The notes under the pieces are model-generated. The model did not search any database, was not told the DNA's origin, and saw only the letters and a program-made list of their open reading frames with translations. From assembly GCF_022605725.1 (NCBI RefSeq), contig NC_065548.1:8775644-8839643 (forward strand): 64,000 nt of DNA, given 5' to 3'. This document shows positions 8,849 through 19,559 of the stretch, piece after piece; position 1 is the stretch's first letter; the number at the start of each line of letters is the position of its first letter. Origin of the DNA: Anthonomus grandis grandis. Lineage: Eukaryota; Arthropoda; Insecta; Coleoptera; Curculionidae. The position numbers were made by a program, and so were the translations under genes.

Positions 8849-9105
8849 ATTTAAGGTATAGCGGATTTACAAGAGAGCAAATAAAGTCCGAATAAATGTA
8901 TGCAACGCGTTCTGTGTTCAGAATAAGTCTTATAATTAAATATGAATCGAGGAACGCTCGTTTTCGAAATATACCAAGGTGTTCAAATTTTAAGGAAAAA
9001 ATTGTTTCTTAGTCATAACATTTTTATCACTTCAAATATTTTTATGAAATTTACTGCATTGTGTCCTAGCAGTATATTTCCAGAAATAAATTTTGTATTA
9101 ATATA
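8849..9105. repeat. First unit of a diverged ~458-bp two-copy tandem repeat (split by the DD41D insertion)
   Basis: The segment ending at 9105 and continuing at 11087 resembles the one around 11518-11640. Shared words are CCAGAAATAAATT versus CCAGAATTAAATT and GGCAGAATAATTTAAAA versus TGCAGAATAATTTAAAA. Subtracting the 1979-bp insertion gives a spacing of about 458. No gene is seen. Confidence 0.5.
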
Positions 9106-11084
9106 CAAGGTGTTTCAAAAGTCATGGTCCAAACTGAAAGTGGGGGTAGGGGAGGCTATTTGGAATCACAATAACCCCCTATGTTGTTATCCGATTTTTG
9201 ATGGTTTAGAAGTTATAGCTGTTTTTCACTTTTTTGCTATAATTTAGTTCTGAACGTAAAAGAAATAAAAGCTAAAATAAAACTTCGAATATTTCATTGG
9301 CATTTATTTAAAAAAGATGTTCAAAATGGCTGCCGCCGTCGGCTCTTATACACAAACGACATCGTCAAAATTTCTTCTTAAGTTTCTAAATGCTCGAGCA
9401 TTGTTTCGTAAACTTGTTGCTGCATCTCGCAATTTTTGACGAAGCTGATTTTCAGTATTATTTTCCGTTTGGTATACAAGTTCTTTAAAGTATCCCCATA
9501 AAAAATAGTCAAGAGGATTAAGGTCAGGTGAGCGCGGCGGCCACGATACCACTCCTCCTCTGCCTATCCAACGATCTGGGTATAAGCACCATTTAGATAG
9601 TCTCTGACTATTCGTGCAGTATGCGCTGGTGCTCCGTCGTGTTGCAGCCACATTCTTGCCCGTAATTCCAGAGGCACATCTTCCAAAAGGTCATAAAGTT
9701 GGTGTTCTAAAAAATCTAGGTAGCTCTCTCCATTTAATCTGACCGATAACTCGAAAGGGCCTCTCAGCCTACCACCGAGAATTCCTGCCCACAAATTTAC
9801 ACCAAATTGGTACTGGAAGCGATCTTGCCTTATTATTCTGGGATTTTCTACAGCCCAATAGTAAAGATTGTGAATATTAAATATACCAAATCTTTGAAAT
9901 GAAGGCTCATCGGACCACAAAATGCAGTCAAAAAAGTCCGGGTCGTGCTACTCTAGGCGCATAATCACGGGGTAAGAGGGCTTGAATACGTTGCATGTGG
10001 TATGGATGCTGGACGTTCCTCCGCAACATGCGATGTATCGCAGCTATAGCTAATCCAGTAGCTCTAGAAATTCTACGAATACTTGTAGAAGGGTCCGCCT
10101 CTATCAAAGCAAGCACCTCATCCAACCGCGGTCTGCCTATTTGTTGTACATCACCAGGTATTTTTCCCCGCAAATATGGGTTATGTACTCGTATGAACAC
10201 TCTGTGATCGGAAAAGCGTTCACGATCCGGATAACGATCACGATACTCTCTTGCAGCAAGGCGAGCGTTCCCACCGCACAATCCATAAATGTAATAAACT
10301 TTAGCATATTCCCGTGGGGTATACCGATCCGGCATCTCGATGCAGATTAATTATTACTTTAATGGTATAATAGGTCAGAAAACAGAAAAAAAATCGATTA
10401 ACACGTTAGCTAAAAACAAACAGAAAACAATACAGAAAATACCAACAATAGTCGGTTTGGCTATCTAAAATGGTCCATGTGAGAATACCATTTTTGTTTG
10501 AGGCTCTTGATAGCATTCTGAATTCCAATTTGAAGGTCAAGCGCACTTAAATAGTCCCATATTTGAAGTATGCAAGCAAAAAATGTGGTATGATTTTATT
10601 TCTTTTACGTTTCATTTTTCTAAAAATTTTCATACATTGATCAAATAATAAACACTATAAGGTAAATGTTTTTATTGAAATACTAGAAATAGTAGGAAGT
10701 TTTTAAACATTGGTTTAAATTCCTGTAGGTCTTTGTGTACTGTGTACTGCTTCATTAAATTGTTAAAATTCATTTTTGAAGAATCCAAAAACAAATTAAA
10801 CAAGATTTTCTGCAGCGAAACAAAAAAAAATGTACACTACACTTTTATTAAAAAGACTCGACATTTGTTGGAATAAAAATAAAAAAATATATTTAAAAAA
10901 TAAAGCCCCAGACATAGAAAAAAATAATTTTTTAAGCCAGAAGTAAATTATAGAAAAAAACTGAAAAACTGCTATAACTTCTAATCCATCAAAAATCGGA
11001 TAACAACATAGGGGGTTATTGTGATTCCAAATAGCCTCCCCTACCCCCCCTTTCAGTTTGGACCATGACTTTTGAAACACCCTG
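9106..11084 (-). mobile_element. DD41D (rosa-like) mariner-superfamily transposon with ~145-bp inverted repeats
   Basis: Ends CAAGGTGTTTCAAAAGTCAT and, inverted, CAGGGTGTTTCAAAAGTCAT, flanked by TA at 9104-9105 and 11085-11086. The inverted repeats (about 9106-9250 and 10938-11084) are near identical, so the insertion is fairly young. It holds one transposase in two frames on the minus strand. An extra AT-rich stretch of ~300 bp lies between the transposase 5' side and the right repeat. Confidence 0.9.
9346..10335 (-). pseudogene. DD41D mariner-type transposase with two frame breaks
   Basis: Starts at ATG 10335 with an N-terminal helix-turn-helix of the DUF4817 kind (YTPREYAKVYYIYGLCGGN), then a second HTH (STSIRRISRATG). 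A break near 9920-9928 separates this from the catalytic part: first Asp in WSDEPSF, second in WLQHDGAPAH, third in SPDLNPLDYFLWG. A second break near 9590 needs a two-base correction. Counting across it gives 41 residues between the second and third Asp, which places it in the DD41D group. All three catalytic Asp codons survive, so only the frame breaks disable it. Confidence 0.9.
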
Positions 11085-11086
11085 TA

Positions 11087-12254
11087 TATCAAATTCCATG
11101 CAGAATAATTTAAAAATTATTCCAGGCGCACCCATGAGACTTTTGCTGAAAATTAAGGCATTCTTCGGTGAATAATTGAGGATAGAAACGTTTTTGGCAG
11201 CTTAAAAACTTATTATGAGTTAGAGGGAGTTCATAGAGTGATTTACGTTGAAGAAATCGATCCTAAAACACAGTTTTAAGTTCCCCAAGAAGGTTTTCTT
11301 TGAGAGTTCCTAAGAATGATTTTAGTATATAAAAAGGGTTTTCTAGAGGAGTTTCTGGTCAAGTAAGCCGAAAACTTTTGAGTGCTATTGAATTTTTTTT
11401 TGGAAAATTTAATTTTTTCTTAAGATGATCACAGAAAATACCTTAAAGATGATTTTGTTACCTAAATTATTTGTTTATCTTCAGTTTTTCAGTCAAAGCT
11501 TTCCTAGATAGGATATGTCCAGAATTAAATTTGGTGTCAATATGTCAACTTCCAGGCAGAATAATTTAAAACCTTTTACAGGGACGCCTATGAAATTTTT
11601 ATTGGAAATTAAATAATTTTTTAGTGAACCATTTAGCCATTAGTGAACCTTGTAAAAACCCTTTTGATAGTTACATAAAATTAAAAATTATTCATAAAAT
11701 TTGTCCCGAAAACTGTATAGAGTGCCCCTAGAAGGTTTTTTTTATAAATAACGATTTGGATATATAATTGTGCCAATTTTATATGCTTATTAATTTATTA
11801 CAGGATTAAAGTATATAAATACTATAAGCTTGTAACTAATAAATGAATGCCATCACAATAAATATAATTTATAAAATAATAAATACTTATATGAAACTAT
11901 AAAACTATGAAGAAAAAAGAAACAGTACATTGAGTAATTAGACTATCATTATAGAAATAGATGTTCAACAAAATTTATTATTATGACTTTTACCTTAAGG
12001 AAACTTGCTGGATACCAAAATTAGATAGACATATTTCTTGACCTTTAATTTAATTTTGACAAAATCTGATATTTCTAATAAAATGAATTGGTTTATCAAA
12101 TATTTGATATACCACCAAAGATTTGAAGCGCACATATAAAATCCTGTTTCTGGATAGTGTCCAATATTTCGACATCATACAGATTAAAAAAAAAAACTCT
12201 CAATCATATTATTGTAGAGACCATAATATATAATAGACGGCCATATTCCAACAC
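11087..12254. repeat. Remainder of the ~458-bp tandem repeat and AT-rich sequence
   Basis: Two diverged units can be followed: CCAAGAAGGTTTTCTTTGAG near 11286 against CCTAGAAGGTTTTTTTTATA near 11726, and the marker words near 11087 and 11518. Beyond about 11800 the sequence is plain AT-rich. No gene or transposon end was recognised. Confidence 0.45.
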
Positions 12255-12420
12255 ATATTATTTATTGCGGCAATAAAAAGCGATACTCTCAAATTTGATC
12301 CTTGGGATACACCTGTTAAGAGAATTGCTTTGATTATGACACCAAAACGTTTCCCGTATCGAAAGCCTTCTCGAAATCTGTCAATATCAATTTGATCTTT
12401 CTTGTTTAATGCATTCTGTA
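12255..12420 (-). pseudogene. Decayed non-LTR retrotransposon reverse transcriptase fragment
   Basis: On the minus strand, LTDFEKAFDT (the motif around the first catalytic Asp of LINE reverse transcriptases) is followed, after a stop, by LLTGVSQGSNLRVSLFIAAI, a decayed form of GVPQGS.LGP.LF. Sequence between the motifs is shortened. Only these two blocks are convincing. Related decay may extend up to 12850, where a 67-codon open frame has no recognisable motif. Confidence 0.55.
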
Positions 12421-13403
12421 AAAATTGAAAAGAAAATTGGATTTGTGAGGTAGGAAACCATGTTGATCCAATGAGATGTTTCTATACAAATTTTTGAAAA
12501 ACAATTATCTCCAGTTCCTTGAACCCAAAATTGAAAATCAAATTCTTTAAAACTTAAACAAATTATTTTAAAGATTTTCAAGCAGAGGTAGAATTTTTAT
12601 TAAGAATTCTCTAAAGCCATTTACAACTTTTATAACGGGTTTTTCAGCAAATGTGTGAAACTTGATTAGACCAAAACAAAATCGATTCTTTAAGACCTTC
12701 CAAAAGAATATCACTCTTTAAACAGCTCTTATAAGAATTCCCAACCGCGAATGTCAGGCTTTTAAAAAATTCAAGGTCTTCCACAAACCGCGCCACAATC
12801 TGTCCCTGATTACCCCCAAAAATAGCATCAAAATAATTTAAAAACACATCAACGATGACTCAAATGCAATATAATCACCTACGTGACTAAAAAAATGTAC
12901 GCGACTACTAAAATTTCATCCGATTAGATAAGAAAACGACTCAAAATATGTCCAAACTTGCAACAAAGAAAACGTACACGAGCATTTAACCTTTGATATC
13001 TCAAACGAACTATAATTAAAACAGTCGACGCGAAACATTTTATATTAGGTAACCATAAAGCCATTTAATGACAAAACCGGTACGTGCTGAATACATTTCA
13101 GTACATTCCAAGAACTTATTTAGAACATAAGGTGTTTTTCAGGTAAAATAATATGTATAGGCGTTTCCCTCGCAAGGAAAAACCCCGCTTAGAACAAAGA
13201 CTGAGCGAAATATAAGTGGTCAACACTATAAATAACTATAGACGCCTTCGTGGAAAAATTTTATTGCCACGTGTGTTTTTGTTAAAGGTTTTATATTTAT
13301 TTATATCAGGAGTGTCAATGTGCTGCCACCTGCTTATGAAAAACTTAATTTTCAAGTGGATATAGGTACAAAAGATCCCTGTAAATTACATTTTTAAGAG
13401 TTA
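12421..13403. other. AT-rich stretch, no gene recognised
   Basis: It contains small open frames (for example 12644-12847, minus strand) without family motifs. It may include more of the LINE relic just before it. Confidence 0.3.
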
Positions 13404-13856
13404 TACTGCCCAACTATGGAGAAAGGCAGTAACTACTATACTCTATTTCAGAAGTGTGTAGAGCAATAAAACCTCATTAGGTATGCAAAAGTGGTACCTG
13501 GTGATCCAATAATATTTTATGCCACTACCTTAGTTGGGTATTAGTTTCAATGTAAAATTCTTTCTTTTCGTTGATTGCAGGTAGTGCCACCCGGTTTTGG
13601 GTCAATTTATGAGTTTTGCCCATTGTTACCCACTAATAAACATTGAAAACGGTTCGCCAAAGGCGTGCAACTGGGACTTGTTTTTTACCTTATAATTAAT
13701 GTACTTAAATGCTATTTTATTTTAGAAAGTTACTTTTGTTTAAATGGAATAATATATTTTTTTCACAAATTTATTGAACATAATATGTAGAGTAAAACAG
13801 TTGAAAATGTCACTTTTGGATCTGGCACTTTTTGAACAGTGTATAACAATTTTAAA

Positions 13857-14175
13857 TTATAATAGATTGTAGTCTTCTTCGTCATCTGACGAACTGTCAT
13901 CACCTCTTGACATTATAATTAAAGGATCGACTGTCTGCTCGATGAGGTTGTCAAGATCCCACATTTTGTCCTCTTGCTTAATTACATGCTGGACTGCTTT
14001 TCGCCAATTCTCCGGTGTCGCTTCCGTAATGGCTTGATCAAACAGTAGCTTAACATCTTTCATTTTAAAAGTCGTGTTTTGTCTTGCTACAAATCCTTTT
14101 ACCTGCGCCCATATCAGTTCTATAGGATTTAGTTCGCAATGATATGGCGGTAAGCGCAGTACAGTTATATTATAT
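13857..14175 (-). pseudogene. C-terminal fragment of a DDE transposase
   Basis: The minus frame reads LRLPPYHCELNPIELIWAQV, the block around the third catalytic residue (Glu) of IS630/Tc1-like DDE nucleases, then a helical tail and an acidic end (DDSSSDDEEDYNLL) before the stop at 13857. The usual start of the domain is missing upstream. It lies within the 13404-20923 element and in the same direction as its DUF7869-like gene, but whether it belongs to that element or is an older insert is unresolved. Confidence 0.6.
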
Positions 14176-14590
14176 TTAGGAAAGGATTAAAAGTATTTAT
14201 TTAGTATTTAATCTCTTTCAAAATAAAGGCATTTAATCCGTGAAAATTAAAATCATAAATATTATAAGTACCTGCGCCTATGAACTACCACGAAATGTAG
14301 CCAAACAGAACGGAATTCCCCAGTTTATTGCTCTATACACTTCTGAAATAGAGTATAATCACCAATTTTTTGGGAAATCGGCTTCAACTTTGATGGCGTT
14401 CGCCAAGGGTTTTCTAAGAGAGATTACTCATAAAACCTAGCTTTGACATTAGGAAAAAGGCTTTGAATTTAGTTGCAATGTCCAAAAAAAGAAAAAGTTT
14501 GCAAACGAATTATTAAATACACATTTTCTGTTCATTCGGGTACTTTTTTATTGTAGTCGGGAATCAGCACCCCGAAATTCGAACATGTAC

Positions 14591-17101
14591 TGTGCACTCG
14601 AAGATATACTTTTGAAAAAATATGTACTATGTGGGGAATGAGTTCACGGATGAAAATCTGGAGGGCTCCATTAAATTAGCAATTGCAAAAAAGAATAAAA
14701 AAATATTTTTCGAATATTTTCATTTATCGTGTTTAACTCGCGATTGTGACGCCGTTTTTCAATATTTTTTTAAAATTCTTGCAGCATTCGAAAGCCTAAT
14801 CATTCTAGATTTCAACGCAATAACAAAAAAAAATATATTATATTTATACAGAATTTTTCAGATTATTTAAAAGGAGGCGCGGTACCAAACCTGAGGAGAA
14901 CATTTCAACATCGATCAAATTTTTGAACGGTTGAAGATAGATATATGATTAATCGACGAAAAATTTGCCAAATGGATTGGAAGAGTTTTTGGTGAAAAAA
15001 AAATTACCTACTGGTAACGGTTTGCGAAATACGATTTTTTTTGTCAAGTGCTGAAACATCGACTCCGCGGCCCGCGACGGTATAACGCGACGTATTAAAA
15101 CATCCTCAAAACATAGGATTTTACTAAAAAGGGATTCGGAAAAAAAAACGTTGTCAGTATATGTCAAGATATTTTGTATTGCAATGGAATCAAGACATCA
15201 AAAAGTATTGGACTGGCTTTATTACTTTTAAAGCAAAGGTTGGTTCTTTTAATATTTTTTTACTGTTTTAATTATAAATTAGATTAATTATTTTAATTAT
15301 ATTAGAGACAAAAATTTCTGATTGAAAAATTAAACCAGCTAGGACATTGTATAAGTTACCCAGAAGCCCAGAGGTACTTGCGAGATGCGGCAGTGAAAGC
15401 AGATGAGAAGGTATGTGAAGTCGGAGTATTTATTCCCTCAAATATACGAAGTATAGAAAATAGCAGTACTACTACTTATCTTCTTCCGAAACTACTAGAA
15501 TACTACCAGAACTACACCTTTCTCACCACAATGAAGCCGACACTGGAATATTTGCCATTATCCTGTACTTGTCAAACCTACAGTACCGTCAAATAATAAT
15601 AGAGGCCACTGATACCGACATATTTGTTTTGTCCCTCTACTTTATTACTAGGTTATCTATTCAGGAAATCTGGTTTCATAAATTTGACACATATATACCA
15701 GTGCACCACGTCATAAAAGAATTATCTATGGATAAGTCTTTAAATGCTCAAATGAATTTGGGTAGTTTACTTTTGAGTATATTTACATTTTAACTGGTTG
15801 TGATACAGTCAGCTTTATATTTAAAAAAAGCAAAACCAACGCTTTAAAAAAATGTTTGAGTTACGAACACGACTCAGAATTAAAAGCACTTTTTACTTAT
15901 CCTGAAAATGCTGGCCAGAATTTAAATAATTTCGAAAACGCGGCTAGATAGTTTTTTAAAATTTTGTATGCTAGGCCATTATTTACAGGTGATTTAAATA
16001 AATTACGCGCTCATTTATTTCATACCTGTAAATCAGATATAAGGAATTTGCCACCTACCGAGGATGCATTTCATCAGCATATATTAAGAGCTGCGTATCA
16101 ATTGATTGTCTGGAAGAGCGCTATTTTAATAAACCCAGAAATTCCCAACCCGGTGATTTTGGTTGGGATTTAAAAGAAAATAATTTACTCGTTCCAAAAT
16201 TGACCACAATAAGTATTCGTCCCGATGCAAAATTCGAAAATATGTGCTGCAAATGCAAACTTCAATGTACTAAAAATTGTCGTTGTTTAAAAGCAGGGCT
16301 AGATTGTATGATAGGTTGTTATTGCGAGGGTGGATGTTCCTTAAATTTAAATTAAGTTAGTTTAGTTACCCAAATATATTGATATATTTTCTTAGCCTTA
16401 TATAGTTTATAACGTAACTACTCTGAAGTAAATTTATTTTTTATTTTTGTGTTATCATTATCCTATAGTTGTTTTTATTATAATATACAAATGAATAGTG
16501 TCGATATAAATTATTAGTTTAAATAAATATATTTGTTTCTCTATTCACCCAATTTAATCCCTGTTGTTTGTATTTCCCGATGTTTAGATCAAAATTAGTA
16601 ATTATCAACCAAAAGTTTTTCTTGCCGGTAAAGGCCAAAATATTCACAACATTCTACATTATAGCTCTGTCTGTATGTTTAATATCAGAGACAATATACC
16701 AGACTCTGGCGAGCAGCGAAGTAAATGTTTCAGTGCTTCTATCTTCAACCGTTTAAAAATTTACTCGATGCTGAAATGTTCTCCTCAGGTTTGGTACCGC
16801 ACCTCCTTTTAAATAATCTGAAAAATTCTGTATAAATACAATTTTTTTTTGTTATTGCGTTGAAATCTAGAATGATTAGGCTTTCGAATGCTGCAAGAAT
16901 TTTGAAAAAATATTGAAAAACGACGTCACAATCGCGAGTTAAACACTAAAAATTGTTTTTTACGATAAATGAAAATAATCGAAAAATATTTTTTTATTCT
17001 TTTTTGCAATTGCTAATTTAATGGAGCCCTCCAGATTTGCATCCGTGAACTTATTCCCCACAGAGTACATATTTTTTCAAAAGTATATCTTCGAGTGCAC
17101 A
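14591..17101 (+). mobile_element. DNA transposon with ~350-bp inverted repeats carrying a CXC-domain protein
   Basis: The left repeat 14591-14942 and right repeat 16740-17101 are inverted copies, beginning TGTGCACTCGAAGATATACT at both outer edges and sharing GGTACCAAACCTGAGGAGAA further in. Between them lies a broken plus-strand gene (15115-16354). I could not find a clear target duplication. The long inverted repeats and a single internal gene argue for a cut-and-paste transposon of unassigned superfamily. It is nested in the 13404-20923 element. Confidence 0.7.
15115..16354 (+). pseudogene. Repeat-associated protein with C-terminal tesmin/TSO1-type CXC cluster, multiply broken
   Basis: Blocks in order on the plus strand: FLIEKLNQLGHCISY (about 15318), HHNEADTGIFAIILYL then IIIEATDTDIFVLSLYF (about 15525-15650), LTGCDTVSFIFKKSKTNALK (about 15795-15855, usually HALTGCDT in this family), a helical stretch, and a Cys-rich end CCKCKLQC, NCRCLKAGLDC, GCYCEGGC before the stop at 16354. 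An intron is likely at about 15238-15304 (GT ... TTAG), since joining its edges restores the family pattern. Frameshifts and stops (for example at 15593, 15790 and 15948) make it a pseudogene. Proteins of this type are common in repeat-rich animal genomes; their activity is unknown to me. Confidence 0.65.
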
Positions 17102-17455
17102 GGTCGATGTTTTAGAAGCGTCTTTTCGACTGTCTGTTCCCTGACTATTGAGACTTAAAAACAGTAAGTGGCATATGCTACTTTATTCTGCTGGTTTTAA
17201 TTTAACTCATTTTTTCCATTGCAGAATCGTATATTTATAGACAGAAATAAAACGCAGAAGGAAGTTAACATTTTATTTAGATTTCTTTCTATTACAAGTT
17301 TTTGTAACAATTTGAGTGTTCGTAGTAACTGGCAAGTTTAACCAAAAGTCCTTTCTGTTTTCTTCCATGAGTCTCAATAAATTTTTTGTTATACCGTCTT
17401 TTTTTTCTTGGAATACTGTGACAGGCTTGATCTGGAATGTCCTTCCTCTTACATA

Positions 17456-19559
17456 CAGGGTGACAATTTCAAGAGTAGCCATGGCTTATAATTTTTAAAC
17501 CGTAAAAGATATAAAAAAATGCTTAAAACCGTTTCTATAGTAACAAGGGGGAACCAAAATGATGAATTTTTTAGGGATATACTATCATTCCCCTAACTCC
17601 CAGAGCCACCCCCTTAAAAATTTTAAATTGGAAGGGTAGTCGAGTGATACCTTGTTTGAAAGGTCTATTAATTCCCTATATTTTGCCGTCTTACTCATTA
17701 AAATCAATGCAACCATTTCCGAGATATGTATGTCCTTTTAAATGTTAGTCAATTCATTTTACTATCGGAATAAAAATATTTATTCTGATACTAAAATGAA
17801 TTGTTAAAAGCCAAAACAAAACTCCAATAAATAGTACACTTATACTGAAATTATTGAATTGTCGGAATGGTATTTGGCGATGTAAAAAAAAGGAAAATTT
17901 TCGATGCCTGCCATTCTCGAAATATTTGTTGTTTTTTGTTTATTTAAATTTTGCCTTAAAATGTTCAATTTTTGGTTTGGTTAGTAATATCGTGGTTCTT
18001 TTTGTGATTTAAAGTTCTCTCACTGCTCTAGTTTTATTTTTACAATGGTTTATACGATCGCCGAAAGAGTTGAAATGATATTTATTTATGGTTCTCAAAA
18101 TCGCTGTTTTCGTAGAAGTGCCACAATATTTAATGAGAGGCACCCAGATAAGCAGGTTGGGCATTATTACATCCAGAAGTTGGTAAGAAAATTTGAAGAA
18201 ACTGGGTTTGTAGGTGATATAAAGAAAAATCAGCCAAGAATACTGGATGAAGCAACTCAGATTGAGGTTCTTGGGCATTTTGCTATGGATCCTGGCATGT
18301 CGACTCGTCAAGCAGCAGCTGCCACAGGAGTGTCTCGTGAATCAGTACGAAAGATATTAAAAATTAATAAATTCCATCCTTACAAGCTACAGATTGTTCA
18401 AGAACTTGGTGATGACGATCCAGACAGGCGGATCGAATTTTGTGAATTAATGAGCCAAAAAATAATAAATGAGCCACGTTTTATAAAAAACGGTAACGTT
18501 AATAAGCAAAACTGCCGTTACTGGAGTGATGAGAATCCCCATATTTTTAGGGAAGGGCACACCCAATATCCCCAAAAAATAAATGTGTGGGCCGGAATTC
18601 TAGGGAATAATATAATTGGGCCATTGTTTATTGATGATAATCTAAATGGAGAAATTTATGCTGAAATGTTAGAAACAACTGTTGAGCCTTTAGTAATAAC
18701 GGAATTGGAAAACCAAAGGGATGAAAATGGAGATCTTGTTCTTGATGAAAATTTATTGCATTTTCAACAAGATGGGGCCCCACCACATTATGTATTGCCT
18801 GTTAGAGAGTGGCTAGATAATCATTATCCAGACCAATGGATTGGTAGAAGAGGACCTATTGAGTGGCCGCCAAGATCGCCAGATCTCACCCCTCTCGATT
18901 TTTTTCTTTGGGGTCACCTAAAATCGGTCGTTTTCAAAACGCAGCCTGCCATCATTGAGGAGCTAAAACAAAGAATTACACAAGAGTGCCGATTATTAAC
19001 AACTGAAGTTTTTAGAAATGTTCGTCAAGAGTTTGAAAACAGTTTGTACTTTTGCTTGCAAAATAATGGAAGCCACTTTGAGCATTTAATAAAATAATTG
19101 AAGTTCAATGCAGATTTTTATTGTTTTAAAAATAGAATAAACGCAATATTGCAGAGTGTTTTCCTAGTTCTTAACCATTTGTACTAATGTTCAAATGTAA
19201 AATATTTTATGACATTTTCAAAATATGTTAATTTTATAAGAAATTAAAAAACACTTAAATAACCTTTAATAAAATATTAAAATTGGCATAACTCGAAAAT
19301 AAATGCATTGATTATTATAAGTAGGGTCGCATAATATAGGGAATTAATAGACCTTTCAAACAAGGTATCACTCGACTACCCTTCCAATTTAAAATTTTTA
19401 AGGGGGTGGCTCTGGGGGTTAGGGGGATGATAGTATATCCCTAAAAAATTCATCATTTTGGTTCCTCCTTGTTACTATAGAAACGGTTTTAAGCATTTTT
19501 TTATATCTTTTACGATTTAAAAATTATAAGCCATGGCTTCTCTTGAAATTGTCACCCTG
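17456..19559 (+). mobile_element. DD41D mariner-superfamily transposon with ~280-300-bp inverted repeats
   Basis: Ends CAGGGTGACAATTTCAAGAG and, inverted, CAGGGTGACAATTTCAAGAG are identical. TA lies at 17454-17455 and 19560-19561. Inverted repeats run to about 17735 and back from about 19290. It carries one long transposase frame on the plus strand and is inserted into the DUF7869-like gene of the 13404-20923 element. Confidence 0.92.
18045..19097 (+). pseudogene. DD41D transposase, open for 350 codons but missing the first catalytic Asp box
   Basis: Uninterrupted from ATG 18045 to the stop at 19097: N-terminal HTH (YTIAERVEMIFIYGSQN), second HTH (STRQAAAATGVSRESVRKIL), then the nuclease domain. 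The second Asp (QQDGAPPHY) and third Asp (SPDLTPLDFFLWG) are 41 residues apart. Between NEPRFIK and NGNVNKQNCRYW about a dozen residues are gone compared with the relative at 42907-43987, including the SDE box that carries the first Asp. The reading frame survived the deletion. The protein could bind DNA but should not cut it. Confidence 0.88.

Noticed and set aside
12644..12847. 67-codon minus-strand open frame upstream of the LINE relic
   Set aside because: No reverse transcriptase motif is visible, so it was not claimed as part of the LINE.
14622..14870. 82-codon plus-strand open frame
   Set aside because: It lies wholly inside the left inverted repeat of the CXC element; the inverted right copy is not open.
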